From positions 1-61,550 of the forward strand of contig JANQIB010000009.1 of assembly GCA_028282385.1 (NCBI GenBank): 61,550 nt of DNA. Direction: 5' to 3'. The translations under genes were made by a program, and so were the position numbers. This document shows positions 40,868 through 50,810 of this stretch, one piece after another (within the stretch, counting starts at the first letter, position 1; each line of letters opens with the position of its first letter). A model generated the notes under the pieces. It did no database searches and had not been told where the DNA came from. It worked only from the letters and a program-made list of their open reading frames with translations. This DNA is from Alphaproteobacteria bacterium. GTDB lineage: Bacteria; Pseudomonadota; Alphaproteobacteria; Micavibrionales; Micavibrionaceae.

Positions 40868-41928
40868 TGAGCGGACCTCTTCTGGAATATGAAGCGATGC
40901 TGATGCGCGGGGAAATTTCCTATGATGCGTATCAAAGCGAAGCCGTTGAGATTTTGCAAAAAATTTACCAGGGCGTGATTTTGCAAAAAGCCTCGTTTTT
41001 TAAAAAACCAAAACCGGTCAAAGGCGCCTATTTTTACGGCGGGGTTGGCCGCGGCAAATCCATGATCATGGATTTATTTTTTGATCAGGTAAAAAGCCGG
41101 GTGAAAGCGCGGCGGCTGCATTTTCATGAATTTATGCTCGAAACTCATGACTGGCTGCATTCCGTGCGCGGGGATAAGATGGATGATCTTTTGCCGCGCT
41201 ATGCAAAGCATGTGGCAAAAACAACGCGGGTTTTGTGTTTTGATGAATTTCATGTGGTTGATGTGGCCGATGCGATGATCCTCTCCCGCCTGTTCGGCGC
41301 CCTGTTTGAAAAACGGATTACCGTGATAGCGACCAGTAACTGGCCCCCGGAACGGCTTTATGAAGGGGGCCTTCAGCGCGACCGGTTTGAACCGTTTATT
41401 GATTTAATCAGTCAGCATATGAATGTCTTGCACCTGGATAGTGAGAAAGATTACCGCACGGCAGCTGTGGCGGATCTTGAAACATATATTTATCCGCTTG
41501 GGCATGCCACGGATCAAAAGGCTGATGAGCTGTTTGAAAAGATGACAGATGGGGCAGAGATAGAGCCAAAAATTCTTTCCGTTAAAGGCCGCAAAATTAT
41601 TGCCAAGGCGGCGGGCGGCGTTGCCCGTTTTCCCTTTGCTGAACTTTGTGAACGCCCGCACGGCGCGGAAGATTACCTGAAGATTGCGGAATGCTTCGAG
41701 ACGATCTTTTTAGAGCATGTGCCGAAAATGGGATATGATCGCCGCAATGAGCTCAAGCGGCTGATGACCCTGATTGATGTTTTATATGATAAAAGCAGAA
41801 AGGTCGTGATCACGGCAGATGCGCCGCCGGAGCGGCTCTATTACGGCAAGGACCACGCCTTTGAGTTTGAGCGCACGATCAGCCGTCTGAATGAGATGCA
41901 GTCTTCTTCCTATGCTGGAAATACATAA
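40867..41928 (+). CDS. zapE: Cell-division ATPase ZapE (AFG1-like)
   Basis: The 353-residue P-loop ATPase has Walker A GGVGRGKSMIMDLFF, Walker B LCFDEFHVVDVADA and the family tail VVITADAPPERLYY. ZapE interacts with FtsZ rings, and the mitochondrial homologue AFG1 handles membrane proteins. The start overlaps the tatC stop by one base (TGATG). It precedes mdh, the usual alphaproteobacterial order. Confidence 0.93.
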   Translation: MSGPLLEYEAMLMRGEISYDAYQSEAVEILQKIYQGVILQKASFFKKPKPVKGAYFYGGVGRGKSMIMDLFFDQVKSRVKARRLHFHEFMLETHDWLHSVRGDKMDDLLPRYAKHVAKTTRVLCFDEFHVVDVADAMILSRLFGALFEKRITVIATSNWPPERLYEGGLQRDRFEPFIDLISQHMNVLHLDSEKDYRTAAVADLETYIYPLGHATDQKADELFEKMTDGAEIEPKILSVKGRKIIAKAAGGVARFPFAELCERPHGAEDYLKIAECFETIFLEHVPKMGYDRRNELKRLMTLIDVLYDKSRKVVITADAPPERLYYGKDHAFEFERTISRLNEMQSSSYAGNT

Positions 41929-41971
41929 GAAAGCAGCCTCTTGGCGCAGGGGCGGCTTAGTGATTTAATAG

Positions 41972-42964
<993 letters not shown>

Positions 42965-42966
42965 CT

Positions 42967-43794
42967 CTAAGGCCGGGGAACCGGCTGGGCGGCAACAACT
43001 TTTTGAACATGCTGAGGCGTGACGTTTAAGTCACCATCCATGTCGTTCAATTCATGAGAAATATGAACCCGCTGTCCGCGGCTGCCGTCGGCATTGGGCT
43101 TGTGCAGGTAACAAACATTTACTGCGCAGGCGGTTTGTGAGGCATTCGGATTTTGTAATTTCTCCCGTGCAACTAATCCCTCAACCCGGTCTGCGATATG
43201 AAAGTGCTGGCCAGTGTCAGGATCGGTATAAACTAGAAACCTGTTTTTAAGATCGAAAAGATCTTTTTCTTCCAGGAACGGTCCGTAATAACCGCCCTCA
43301 TAGCGTCTGGCAAGCGTGGCCTCAGCTTCCTTAACCTGTGTGATTTCATCATCAAGCTGCTCTTTGACGGCTTTTGGAACCTGTACTGTTCCAAACTCAA
43401 CAACAAGGGGATGCCCGTTTTTGCAGAGCATTTTATCTTGTTTGGCTGTAGAAACTTCTGTTTTTAAAAACTCTGAGAAATCAATCAGATTTCTTAAGAG
43501 CATTTTATTATGCGCTTCGGTAATTAATGGGAGAGCGAGTGTAAAAGTGTTGAATTTTCCGGCGAACAGGAAATTATCTTTGTCCTGCCTTACACCGCGG
43601 ATCTGGTTTCCGGCAGCGGTTTTGACACCGGCAAATAAAGCACGGAAGGATTCCTGAAGATTGCGTCTGATGTCGCGTGTTGTTTTTGTATTTTGGGCAT
43701 TTGCCCGCGCGTTACGGTCTTCCGCTAGAAGTTTGTTTAGCTCTTCTGTCGTATGAACTGTAATCCCGTCACGGGTCAGCGTTCGATCGCTCAT
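42967..43794 (-). CDS. Hypothetical protein (275 aa)
   Basis: A soluble mixed-charge protein without signal peptide or membrane helix. Notable stretches are YTDPDTGQHFHIADRVEGLV and VCYLHKPNADGSRGQRVHIS. I do not recognise it. Convergent with mdh (two bases between stops), it is one of two minus-strand genes separating mdh from sucC. Confidence 0.6.
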   Translation of the reverse strand: MSDRTLTRDGITVHTTEELNKLLAEDRNARANAQNTKTTRDIRRNLQESFRALFAGVKTAAGNQIRGVRQDKDNFLFAGKFNTFTLALPLITEAHNKMLLRNLIDFSEFLKTEVSTAKQDKMLCKNGHPLVVEFGTVQVPKAVKEQLDDEITQVKEAEATLARRYEGGYYGPFLEEKDLFDLKNRFLVYTDPDTGQHFHIADRVEGLVAREKLQNPNASQTACAVNVCYLHKPNADGSRGQRVHISHELNDMDGDLNVTPQHVQKVVAAQPVPRP

Positions 43795-43876
43795 CTCATC
43801 CCTGTTTATTATTTTATATAGGGCCGAGTATATACGAAAATCGCCGAATTTTCAAGAAAAGCGGGAAATTAGCTGC

Positions 43877-45076
43877 TTAGGCCGGGCCTGAGGGTGCAGG
43901 TGTAGGCATTGGATTTTGAGTAGCTTCTTTATCCCAGATTGACATTTGTGGTTCTAAATCGGGACGTGTAGACATTTGTGGCTGACCGATAACACTCATA
44001 TTTTGAGGTTTTGCCGCCCAGAGGTAATCCGTTTTTAATGAGATAGATGTATTTATTCCCTGGCCGTCGTCAAATTCGTTTGGTTCTGTGGATTGTTTTT
44101 TGTAGACATCAATAACGGTATCCAAGCCGTTTGCTCTCATGCCTTCAAGAGTTATTAACTCTTCTTGCGATGCTCCAGACAGATAATCGATAAGACGGTT
44201 AAACTCGTCGTAAGCGTGGTCAGTCCACCCCTTTTTTTCCGCAAGTTTTATGCCTGGTATGGCTTTAGCTAGAGTCTCGATATTTTCTTGTGACAGACCA
44301 ATTTCTTCTAATCGTTCTCGTGTGATTTCTTCGGGTGGCGTTTCGTTGATATATTCTTTTAGGCCTTCAAACTCTTGAAATAATTTTTGCTGTTTTTCTG
44401 TGTCTGCTATTTCATCATTATATTTTTGGATCAACTCTTGAATTTGATTTTTACTTATTCCAAGTTCTTCAAGCTTTTCGCGGAGTTGATCAATACCGCC
44501 TTCTAGTGTTGTTCCAGGTTCAAGGATTATGCCGTTTTCTTTGAGGTGCTCAACAACTCGTCTTTGCTCTTCCATTTGCCGAGCCTTGAGTTCGTCTCCT
44601 GCCATAAGTCTAACTTCAGGATTTTCGCTTAAGAAAGTATCAATTCTATCAATCTCTGCCTTTGCTTCTTCTACAGTTTCGAGATCTTCTCTAACCTCTA
44701 TTTCTCTTTTTTCAATGTCTGCGAATTTTTCTTCTGCAACTTTTAGGTCCTGGCGCAGTTCTTCTATTCTTTGTGTAAAATAATTATCTAAGGTGTCATA
44801 CAGGTTCTCAGAGGTTTCGGTAATTGTAACCATACTTCTCATGCTGCGCAGTTTCTCATCACGTTCCTGTTTTTCTTCTTTTGATAACGTTCCATGCGGG
44901 TCAATGTTGGGGGCAACACGGTTTGTATGACCGCTTGCAACATATTTGAAATAGGCTGCTGAGTTTATATCCGGAATTTCGAGATCTACTTTATTGCTGG
45001 CAAATAAATCGATGGGTGAGGAAGCCGTCATTTCCTCTCCAAATCGTCTCATATCTGCCAAAGTGTTTGTTAACAT
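43877..45076 (-). CDS. Coiled-coil hypothetical protein (399 aa)
   Basis: A long coiled coil occupies about residues 95-250 (YFTQRIEELRQDLKVAEEKF, REDLETVEEAKAEIDRID, LREKLEELGISKNQIQELIQ). The ends are polar with a C-terminal tail rich in Pro, Met and Gln (SVIGQPQMSTRPDLEPQMSI), where a QMS-containing unit is repeated. No signal peptide. It is AT-rich and divergent from sucC with about 150 bases between. It may be a structural or cytoskeletal protein; no function can be assigned. Confidence 0.62.
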   Translation of the reverse strand: MLTNTLADMRRFGEEMTASSPIDLFASNKVDLEIPDINSAAYFKYVASGHTNRVAPNIDPHGTLSKEEKQERDEKLRSMRSMVTITETSENLYDTLDNYFTQRIEELRQDLKVAEEKFADIEKREIEVREDLETVEEAKAEIDRIDTFLSENPEVRLMAGDELKARQMEEQRRVVEHLKENGIILEPGTTLEGGIDQLREKLEELGISKNQIQELIQKYNDEIADTEKQQKLFQEFEGLKEYINETPPEEITRERLEEIGLSQENIETLAKAIPGIKLAEKKGWTDHAYDEFNRLIDYLSGASQEELITLEGMRANGLDTVIDVYKKQSTEPNEFDDGQGINTSISLKTDYLWAAKPQNMSVIGQPQMSTRPDLEPQMSIWDKEATQNPMPTPAPSGPA

Positions 45077-45156
45077 TACAAAACTCGTATTTTTTCGATA
45101 TTAAATTTTACCATTTTGGCCGTGCTGAATACAAAAAGCGGGCGATTGAAAAGAGG

Positions 45157-45171
45157 TTAACGAAATGTTAA
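45157..45171. promoter_or_regulatory. CtrA-like box upstream of sucC
   Basis: TTAA-CGAAATG-TTAA matches the CtrA pattern. It lies 56 bases before the sucC ATG and within a near-palindrome (AGGTTAAC-GAAAT-GTTAAACCT), so another dimeric regulator is also possible. It also lies upstream of the divergent coiled-coil gene. Confidence 0.4.
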
Positions 45172-45227
45172 ACCTATAGAGGCGGTTTCGAATCGCGAAA
45201 ATTCAGTTAAATCAGGGGTTTAATATT

Positions 45228-46433
45228 ATGAATATCCATGAATACCAGGCCAAGGAACTTCTTGAAAAATACGGTGTTGCGGTGCCCAAAGGCATTGCGG
45301 CGATGAGCGTGGACGAAGCTGTTGCGGCGGTGAAAGAGCTCTCCGGGCCGCTTTATGTGATCAAGGCGCAAATCCATGCGGGCGGGCGCGGCGCCGGAAA
45401 ATTCAAAAATAACCCCGAAGGTAAAGGCGGCGTGCGTTTGTGCAAATCTGAGGATGAGGTCAAAGAGGCCGCCGAGGCGATGATGAACCAAGTGCTGGTG
45501 ACCAAACAGACCGGCCCTGAGGGGAAAGAGGTGCAGCGTCTTTACGTGACGGACGGGGTGGATATTGCCAAGGAATATTATTGCTCCGTGCTGCTGGACC
45601 GTGCGACCAGTCGTCCGACATTCATGGTCTCGACCGAAGGCGGGATGGATATCGAGGAAGTCGCCGAAAAAACACCTGAGAAAATTGTCAAATGCGCGAT
45701 TGACCCGGCAACGGGCATGATGCCGTTCCATGCGCGGAAATTAGCGTTCGGACTGGGCCTGAAAGGTGATGCGATGAAGTCTGCTGTGAAGTTTTTCATG
45801 GCACTCTACAAAGCCTTTATCGAACTGGATGCGGCAATTGTTGAAATCAATCCGATGATTGTCACTGACAAGGATGAAATTATGGCGCTCGATGCGAAGA
45901 TGAATTTTGATGAAAACGCGCTCTTCCGGCAAAAGATGGTCGCGGAGATGCGTGATGAATCCGAAGAAGATGAGAATGAACGCGAAGCCAAGAACTGGGA
46001 TCTGTCCTATGTCTCAATGGATGGCGATATTGGCTGTATGGTCAATGGCGCCGGGCTTGCCATGTCAACGATGGATATTATCAAACTTTATGGCGGGGAG
46101 CCGGCAAACTTTCTTGATGTTGGCGGCGGCGCGACGGCCGAGCGCGTGACCGCAGCGTTTAAAATCATTCTCTCCGATCCAAACGTGAAAGGCATCTTGG
46201 TCAATATCTTCGGCGGCATTATGAAGTGTGATGTGATTGCTGAAGGCGTGATTGCCGCGGCCAAAGAAGTTGACCTGTCAGTTCCACTTGTCGTTCGTCT
46301 CGAAGGGACGAATGTTGAGAAGGGGAAAGAACTGATGGCCGGGTCGGGCCTGCCGATTATCGCTGCGGATGATCTTGATGATGCCGCGCAGAAAGTTGTT
46401 GAGGCAACGAAAAAGGCGGCGCAGGCGGCTTAA
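45228..46433 (+). CDS. sucC: Succinate-CoA ligase, beta subunit
   Basis: SucC carries the nucleotide-grasp and succinate site of succinyl-CoA synthetase. [60 protein letters not shown] and [19 protein letters not shown] are diagnostic. At 401 residues it is full length. Its partner sucD is 2.6 kb downstream, the junction being filled by two minus-strand genes. Confidence 0.96.
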   Translation: MNIHEYQAKELLEKYGVAVPKGIAAMSVDEAVAAVKELSGPLYVIKAQIHAGGRGAGKFKNNPEGKGGVRLCKSEDEVKEAAEAMMNQVLVTKQTGPEGKEVQRLYVTDGVDIAKEYYCSVLLDRATSRPTFMVSTEGGMDIEEVAEKTPEKIVKCAIDPATGMMPFHARKLAFGLGLKGDAMKSAVKFFMALYKAFIELDAAIVEINPMIVTDKDEIMALDAKMNFDENALFRQKMVAEMRDESEEDENEREAKNWDLSYVSMDGDIGCMVNGAGLAMSTMDIIKLYGGEPANFLDVGGGATAERVTAAFKIILSDPNVKGILVNIFGGIMKCDVIAEGVIAAAKEVDLSVPLVVRLEGTNVEKGKELMAGSGLPIIAADDLDDAAQKVVEATKKAAQAA

Positions 46434-46436
46434 GCT

Positions 46437-47855
46437 TTAGAGAAAATCGGGAGATCGTTCGTCGTTCTTTCTTGCTGGACGCCCCTTTGGAACCGGTGCG
46501 TTATAGGCAACAAGATTGCGGCGCTCTCCGTAAAGCTTTTCATTCATTGATGTTGCCCAACTCAGGTAATCTGCTTTCCATCCATAACCCGTAATATCCG
46601 CAACATATTTGCGTGTTTCGACGTGGTAGGCGCTGGGGCTTGTGTTTCCGAGCTTTTCGAACCGTTCTTCCAGAAATTTCATGGCCTCAAGACCTGTGAT
46701 ATTTTTTCCTAACTTTCCATGAAGGAAATTGATAGCGCCCTGTCCACCATTATATTCAATCATAGCCAGGATCTGATCGCCGCCATTTTTATCAGTCAGG
46801 TTTTTCATGTACCGTGCGGCGGCTGGAATGGCTTTTGCTGGATCTGTTAAATCTTCAACCTCTAAATTGAAATGTTCGCGCGCTGTCGCCGGCATAAATT
46901 GGGCAATACCGACTGCCCCGGCATGGGATTTTTCTGTACCGTTGATCACATCACTATCAAAATGAACGGATTCCCTGAAAATCTGGTTGGCGAATAAAAC
47001 TTCGTCGATCCCCTGTTTGCGGGCTTCTTCAGTTACCATGTTGAAATATTCACGTTTTTGAGGATCGTCCTGTATGGCTTTAACCAGGTAGGGGCTTAGC
47101 AGGTGCTGGCTGTCGGTGACAGGAGTTTGCGTATCGAACTGTTCGAAGAGTTTTGTCAATTTCCCTGCATCGCCGGGTCTTTGATATGCTAGTGGCGAGA
47201 CCGTAGTTTCAAGTGGGCGGTGTGTTCCGGACAGGATTTGTGTATAAGCACCGTTATCTGCGGTCAGGCTTTCATCCGCTTGAGGAAGTGAAGCTTCGGA
47301 GGGGATGGAACCCGCAGCCATGAAAGCTGTCCCCACGATTGTAGGTGCCAAGCCAAGCGAGTATGCGATAGACAATCCCGAGATATTGGCAATTGCCAGT
47401 TTTCTTTCCCGTATTGTCAGACCCATTGCAGAAAGAGGTGTGACAATAGCGTCGGTCAGCGCTTTTGTTGCAGGCCAGAATGCCAAAGGGTTTAGCCTCA
47501 CCGCACGCTCAACGGCTCTTTTCGAATTTTTTAGAAAAGAGGAAACATTTTCAATTGTTTCAAGGCGCGCCGCATCAAACCGGACAGGCAAAGGAATTTT
47601 GCCACCGTAATAAGGAAGTTGGCCGTGCTTACTTTGCAGATAACGGTTAAAATAGTTTCGTGCGACATCGATTTGGTCATCATCGCCTGATCTCAGAATC
47701 TTCAAAAGTTGCGGGAGGTGCAGGCCTTCGTATTTTTTGACGAGGTCTTTTTGTACTGCGCTGTTTGACTCGATGAAATTTGCCAGCCTCGATGGTGAAG
47801 CGCGGTCAAGGTGCCGCTCCAGTGCTCTTTGCTCTGAATTGTAATGAACTGCCAT
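46437..47855 (-). CDS. Lytic transglycosylase (SLT domain) protein
   Basis: The C-terminal third is a soluble-lytic-transglycosylase domain: FANQIFRESVHFDSDVINGT (catalytic Glu), then AGAVGIAQFMPATAREHFNL, AAARYMKNLTD and AMIEYNGGQGAINF. These enzymes cleave peptidoglycan to anhydromuropeptides. The N-terminal region has a moderately hydrophobic stretch (about residues 155-190) rather than a classical signal, so it may be membrane-inserted. Convergent with sucC, three bases apart. Confidence 0.82.
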   Translation of the reverse strand: MAVHYNSEQRALERHLDRASPSRLANFIESNSAVQKDLVKKYEGLHLPQLLKILRSGDDDQIDVARNYFNRYLQSKHGQLPYYGGKIPLPVRFDAARLETIENVSSFLKNSKRAVERAVRLNPLAFWPATKALTDAIVTPLSAMGLTIRERKLAIANISGLSIAYSLGLAPTIVGTAFMAAGSIPSEASLPQADESLTADNGAYTQILSGTHRPLETTVSPLAYQRPGDAGKLTKLFEQFDTQTPVTDSQHLLSPYLVKAIQDDPQKREYFNMVTEEARKQGIDEVLFANQIFRESVHFDSDVINGTEKSHAGAVGIAQFMPATAREHFNLEVEDLTDPAKAIPAAARYMKNLTDKNGGDQILAMIEYNGGQGAINFLHGKLGKNITGLEAMKFLEERFEKLGNTSPSAYHVETRKYVADITGYGWKADYLSWATSMNEKLYGERRNLVAYNAPVPKGRPARKNDERSPDFL

Positions 47856-47928
47856 TTTCCCCGGTACCGCGAAGGCACCCCTCTATTACCTGCGATTATA
47901 TTATGTAAATTTTTTGAAAAAGACAAGC

Positions 47929-47960
47929 TTTTATCGCTAATGCTTTGATTTTTATTATAT
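47929..47960. repeat. Imperfect direct repeat, left copy, beside the ClpP-like gene
   Basis: TTTTATCGCTAA followed five bases later by TGATTTTT matches 48924-48955 at about 25 of 32 positions in the same orientation. The pair brackets the ClpP-like gene, possibly marking a duplication or insertion. Confidence 0.35.
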
Positions 47961-48004
47961 TTCCGGATATTCCGGGCTTAAGAGAGGGAATGCTGTGAAC
48001 GTCT

Positions 48005-48844
48005 TTACCGCCTGGAAGGAACAATATTCAATTTGCCGGGAGTGCAGTTATCTTTATCATCCCTGTATGCATAGTTGATTTCATAGTGCCCCTGCGCGTT
48101 TATTTTAATCACATCATCGACTATGTTTGCCGCCAATGCTTCTTTCAGGGAAATATCTTTATCGGCTGTTTTGAAATAACCTAAAGCCCCATTAAAAGTA
48201 ATTTTACAAGACCGACCATTCAGGGATTTTGCAAATTCATCTCGATCTTCTCTAAGCTCCTCGGCTTGTGCTTCCGAAATGTCAGGACTGTCTAAAGTTA
48301 TTTTGCCTACATTGAAGGGAATTCTGAGAACTGATGTGCCTGTAAAAGAGGAAGGTATTCTCCAATCTTCAATTTTAGAAAAATAGGAGGGAGGAACCTC
48401 CCAATATTCAATTTTGGAAAAATAACTGGCATGGGTCATGAGTTGACAATTTTCGAGCGCAAAACGGTTGCCTTCAAATCCTGCAAAAATAACACCGGCC
48501 ATTGAAAAGGCTTTTTGGCAGACAAGGCGTATATTATAACCCGCATGATAAGAACTGTTCAGGGCATCATAAATTTTCCAGCCCTCTTTTACACTCCCGC
48601 CATTAGAGTTGATATGGACGTAAATACGGGCCCCTTTTCCAATACGCTTTTTGGTGTTTTTCAGATCGGTTAGAAAACGTTTGGTTTCTTTTTTGTTTAT
48701 ATTTCCCAGGGTAAGATGAGGCGCTTTCAGTGTTGAAAGATCATCCTGTTCTGCCGCGTGGACGCCAACTGCGGCACTAAAAACTGTGGCGAAGCTGAGG
48801 CCTATTGGGGAAATGGCCTGCCGTAATTTACGACGCGTACTCAT
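48005..48844 (-). CDS. Secreted ClpP/crotonase-fold protein (279 aa)
   Basis: The ClpP-fold landmarks are VHINSNGGSVKEGWKIYDAL (strand and oxyanion Gly pair), a Ser in CQKAFSMAGVIFAG at the nucleophile position and His in LENCQLMTHAS at the catalytic His position. The N-terminus (STRRKLRQAISPIGLSF then AAVGVHAA-EQ) is a signal sequence, so the protein is exported, unlike ClpP itself. After the His a tandem repeat occurs: SYFSKIEYWEVPP / SYFSKIEDWRIPS. ATG 48844 is preferred over 48868. A periplasmic SDH/NfeD-like peptidase role is possible, but substrates are unknown. Confidence 0.68.
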   Translation of the reverse strand: MSTRRKLRQAISPIGLSFATVFSAAVGVHAAEQDDLSTLKAPHLTLGNINKKETKRFLTDLKNTKKRIGKGARIYVHINSNGGSVKEGWKIYDALNSSYHAGYNIRLVCQKAFSMAGVIFAGFEGNRFALENCQLMTHASYFSKIEYWEVPPSYFSKIEDWRIPSSFTGTSVLRIPFNVGKITLDSPDISEAQAEELREDRDEFAKSLNGRSCKITFNGALGYFKTADKDISLKEALAANIVDDVIKINAQGHYEINYAYRDDKDNCTPGKLNIVPSRR

Positions 48845-48923
48845 AACGGTCAACATTATGGCAAACAAAAGGAAAAGTCAAGAGAGGTTTTTATTTTTTA
48901 CACAGTGCTTTTAAGGCAGCTTC

Positions 48924-48955
48924 ATTTTATCGCTAACGTCCTGATTTTTCTTGTA
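48924..48955. repeat. Imperfect direct repeat, right copy, upstream of sucD
   Basis: See 47929-47960: shared TTTTATCGCTAA and TGATTTTT with matching spacing. Confidence 0.35.
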
Positions 48956-49039
48956 TGAAGGACGGTTCAATGCTTGGCGGGCGGGCTGCAAACGCGTATA
49001 AAAGAAGGGTCATTGATTCCTCAAACACGGAGATTTTTC

Positions 49040-49915
49040 ATGTCTGTCCTCGTCAATAAAGAGACCAAAGTGATTTGCCAGGGCTTTACCGGCTCGCAAG
49101 GGACCTTCCACAGTGAACAGGCGATTGCTTACGGCACCAACATGGTTGGCGGGGTAACGCCGGGCAAGGGCGGCGGTGAGCACTTGGGCCTGCCGGTTTT
49201 TGATACGGTGGATGAGGCTAAGCATGCGACAGGCTGTAACGCGTCGGTCATTTATGTGCCGCCACCATTTGCGGCTGATTCAATTGTTGAAGCCATCGAA
49301 GCCAAAATGGAGCTGGTGGTTTGTATCACCGAAGGTATTCCGGTTCTGGATATGGTGAAAGTGAAACGTGCATTGGATGGTTCCAAGACACGCCTGGTTG
49401 GCCCGAACTGTCCGGGCGTGATTACGCCTGATGAATGCAAGATCGGAATTATGCCGGGCCACATCCATACGCGCGGGAAAATCGGGATTGTGTCTCGTTC
49501 CGGGACACTGACTTATGAAGCGGTCGCGCAAACTGGCGCTGTCGGACTTGGCCAGTCGACTTGTATCGGGATTGGCGGCGATCCTGTGAATGGGACGAAC
49601 TTTATCGACTGTATTGAAATGTTCATGGATGATCCGGAAACCGAAGGCATCCTGATGATCGGTGAAATTGGTGGCACGGCAGAAATTGAAGCCGCCGAAT
49701 TTTACAAATCCCTCAAAACCAAAAAACCGATTGCGGGCTTTATCGCTGGAGCCACGGCCCCTCCGGGTAAGCGGATGGGCCATGCCGGGGCGATTATCTC
49801 CGGCGGGGACGATACGGCCCCGGCCAAAATGGAGGCCATGCGCGCCGCCGGTTTTGCCGTTTCCGAAAGCCCGGCGGGCCTCGGCCAGGCGATGAAAGAA
49901 GCCATGGCAGCATAG
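49040..49915 (+). CDS. sucD: Succinate-CoA ligase, alpha subunit
   Basis: SucD binds CoA and carries the phosphorylated His. [55 protein letters not shown] and the active-site segment [20 protein letters not shown] are diagnostic. GGAGATTTTTC precedes the ATG at 49040, giving 291 residues; an upstream in-frame start is rejected. A terminator-like hairpin follows at 50014. Confidence 0.96.
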   Translation: MSVLVNKETKVICQGFTGSQGTFHSEQAIAYGTNMVGGVTPGKGGGEHLGLPVFDTVDEAKHATGCNASVIYVPPPFAADSIVEAIEAKMELVVCITEGIPVLDMVKVKRALDGSKTRLVGPNCPGVITPDECKIGIMPGHIHTRGKIGIVSRSGTLTYEAVAQTGAVGLGQSTCIGIGGDPVNGTNFIDCIEMFMDDPETEGILMIGEIGGTAEIEAAEFYKSLKTKKPIAGFIAGATAPPGKRMGHAGAIISGGDDTAPAKMEAMRAAGFAVSESPAGLGQAMKEAMAA

Positions 49916-50013
49916 GGCTTCCATCTTTTTATTTAATACGGAAAATAATGCCGTGCGGCAGAAAGGTCACGCGGTTTTCTTGTATCCTGAATTCCCCTTT
50001 TAGATCAAAAGGA

Positions 50014-50047
50014 AGCCGGAAAATTTTGCATTTTCTCCGGCCTTTTT
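50014..50047 (+). terminator. Terminator downstream of sucD
   Basis: GCCGGAAAAT pairs with ATTTTCTCCGGC (two unpaired bases) and is followed by CTTTTTG, about 100 bases after the sucD stop. It would end the sucD transcript before the 900-base non-coding region. Confidence 0.6.
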
Positions 50048-50258
50048 GATATCGTTAAGACGTTAAGTGTTTGATATTACGTAATAATTTACATAAACAA
50101 ACCGCTATTTTATACGGTTCGTTACGTTTTGTTTTTCTGTGTTTTTCTCCCTTGTCCTAGTGGCGGTCAATAGAGGTGTGTCCTTATAAGATCTGGCATG
50201 GAATCTGCATTTTCTATAACCAGACGATAAAACGGCAATTAAGAATAGGGAGTTTAAA

Positions 50259-50378
50259 ATGGCACAATATTTTTACGGCGCTGGAACGATGGCCTGCATA
50301 AGCGGCATTTTGTCTCTGGCTAATACGCATTTGCCAAATGATGTTTATTACTGGGTGGATTTGATGATCCCCTTTTAA
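50259..50378 (+). CDS. Very small hydrophobic protein (39 aa)
   Basis: AGGGAG lies seven bases before the ATG. The product is aromatic and hydrophobic (MAQYFYGAGTMACISGILSL then VYYWVDLMIPF), long enough for one membrane helix. A promoter may lie near 50150-50215. It is unrelated to any family I know. The isolated position and good ribosome site make it plausible but unproven. Confidence 0.4.
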   Translation: MAQYFYGAGTMACISGILSLANTHLPNDVYYWVDLMIPF

Positions 50379-50386
50379 GCGTCCAT

Positions 50387-50466
50387 CGTTTTATCCGGGC
50401 TGCGTTGCGGCGTCGCTCATGTAGGTTTTCTACATTTCGCTTCTTGCGCCTGACCCGGATAAAACG
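50387..50466. repeat. Stem-loop repeat, copy A
   Basis: The outer arms CGTTTTATCCGGG and CCCGGATAAAACG are perfect complements. The centre is ATGTAG-GTTTT-CTACAT, and the flanks between contain TCGCT/TTCGC-type sequence. The same plan occurs in copy B at 50671-50754, so this is a small repeat family, possibly dispersed in the genome. Confidence 0.6.
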
Positions 50467-50509
50467 CTGTTAGCTTGGAAATAAATTAGAAGGAAAGTTT
50501 ATATGTAAT

Positions 50510-50660
50510 TTCTCCGAATTCGGCGCGGCCCAGTCCCATCCTTACCCCCTAAGCCCGCCGGATACCCGAACCGGATCGTATTTTTAAATACGTGAATCCG
50601 GTTCACATACCCTAAGTCCCTTCGTGACTGGGCGGGCTCCCACAGCCCGCCCATTTTTTT
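50510..50660 (+). ncRNA. Structured non-coding region ending in a strong terminator (candidate small RNA)
   Basis: GAACCGGAT (50568-50576) pairs with ATCCGGTTC (50596-50604) and encloses CGTATTT/AAATACG. GGGCGGGCT-CCCAC-AGCCCGCCC plus seven T (50630-50660) is a strong terminator. Upstream GCCCAGTC (50528-50535) and GCCCGCC (50553-50559) are complementary to GACTGGGC and GGCGGGC in the terminator's 5' arm, so an alternative fold could disrupt termination. No open frame explains it. It could be a small RNA or an attenuator-like leader. Confidence 0.4.
50630..50660 (+). terminator. Strong rho-independent terminator
   Basis: Nine-pair GC-rich stem GGGCGGGCT/AGCCCGCCC with a five-base loop, followed after one base by seven T. 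Confidence 0.85.
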
Positions 50661-50670
50661 ACAGGCTGCT

Positions 50671-50754
50671 GAATTTATCCCGTGACCGCGTTACATCGCT
50701 CCTTACGTAGGTATTCTACGCTGCGTCGCTCGTGCCTTGTCACAAAATAAATTC
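50671..50754. repeat. Stem-loop repeat, copy B
   Basis: The outer arms GAATTTATCCCGTGAC and GTCACAAAATAAATTC pair at 13 of 16 positions. The centre CGTAG-GTATT-CTACG and the flanking TCGCTC/CGTCGCTCGTGCC match the plan of copy A, 200 bases upstream. Confidence 0.6.
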
Positions 50755-50810
50755 ATTTGCCTGTGCGCATGGATGACAGCAGAACGAATTCGTTGTAAAA
50801 TCAGTCCGTT

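Noticed and set aside
49280-49924. 214-codon minus-strand frame opposite sucD
   Set aside because: Shadow of sucD; no ribosome site or motif.
50510-50660. 6S RNA, SRP RNA or tmRNA
   Set aside because: No SRP tetraloop/bulge motif, no tRNA-like domain, and the fold is not the single long 6S hairpin; left as an unclassified structured region.
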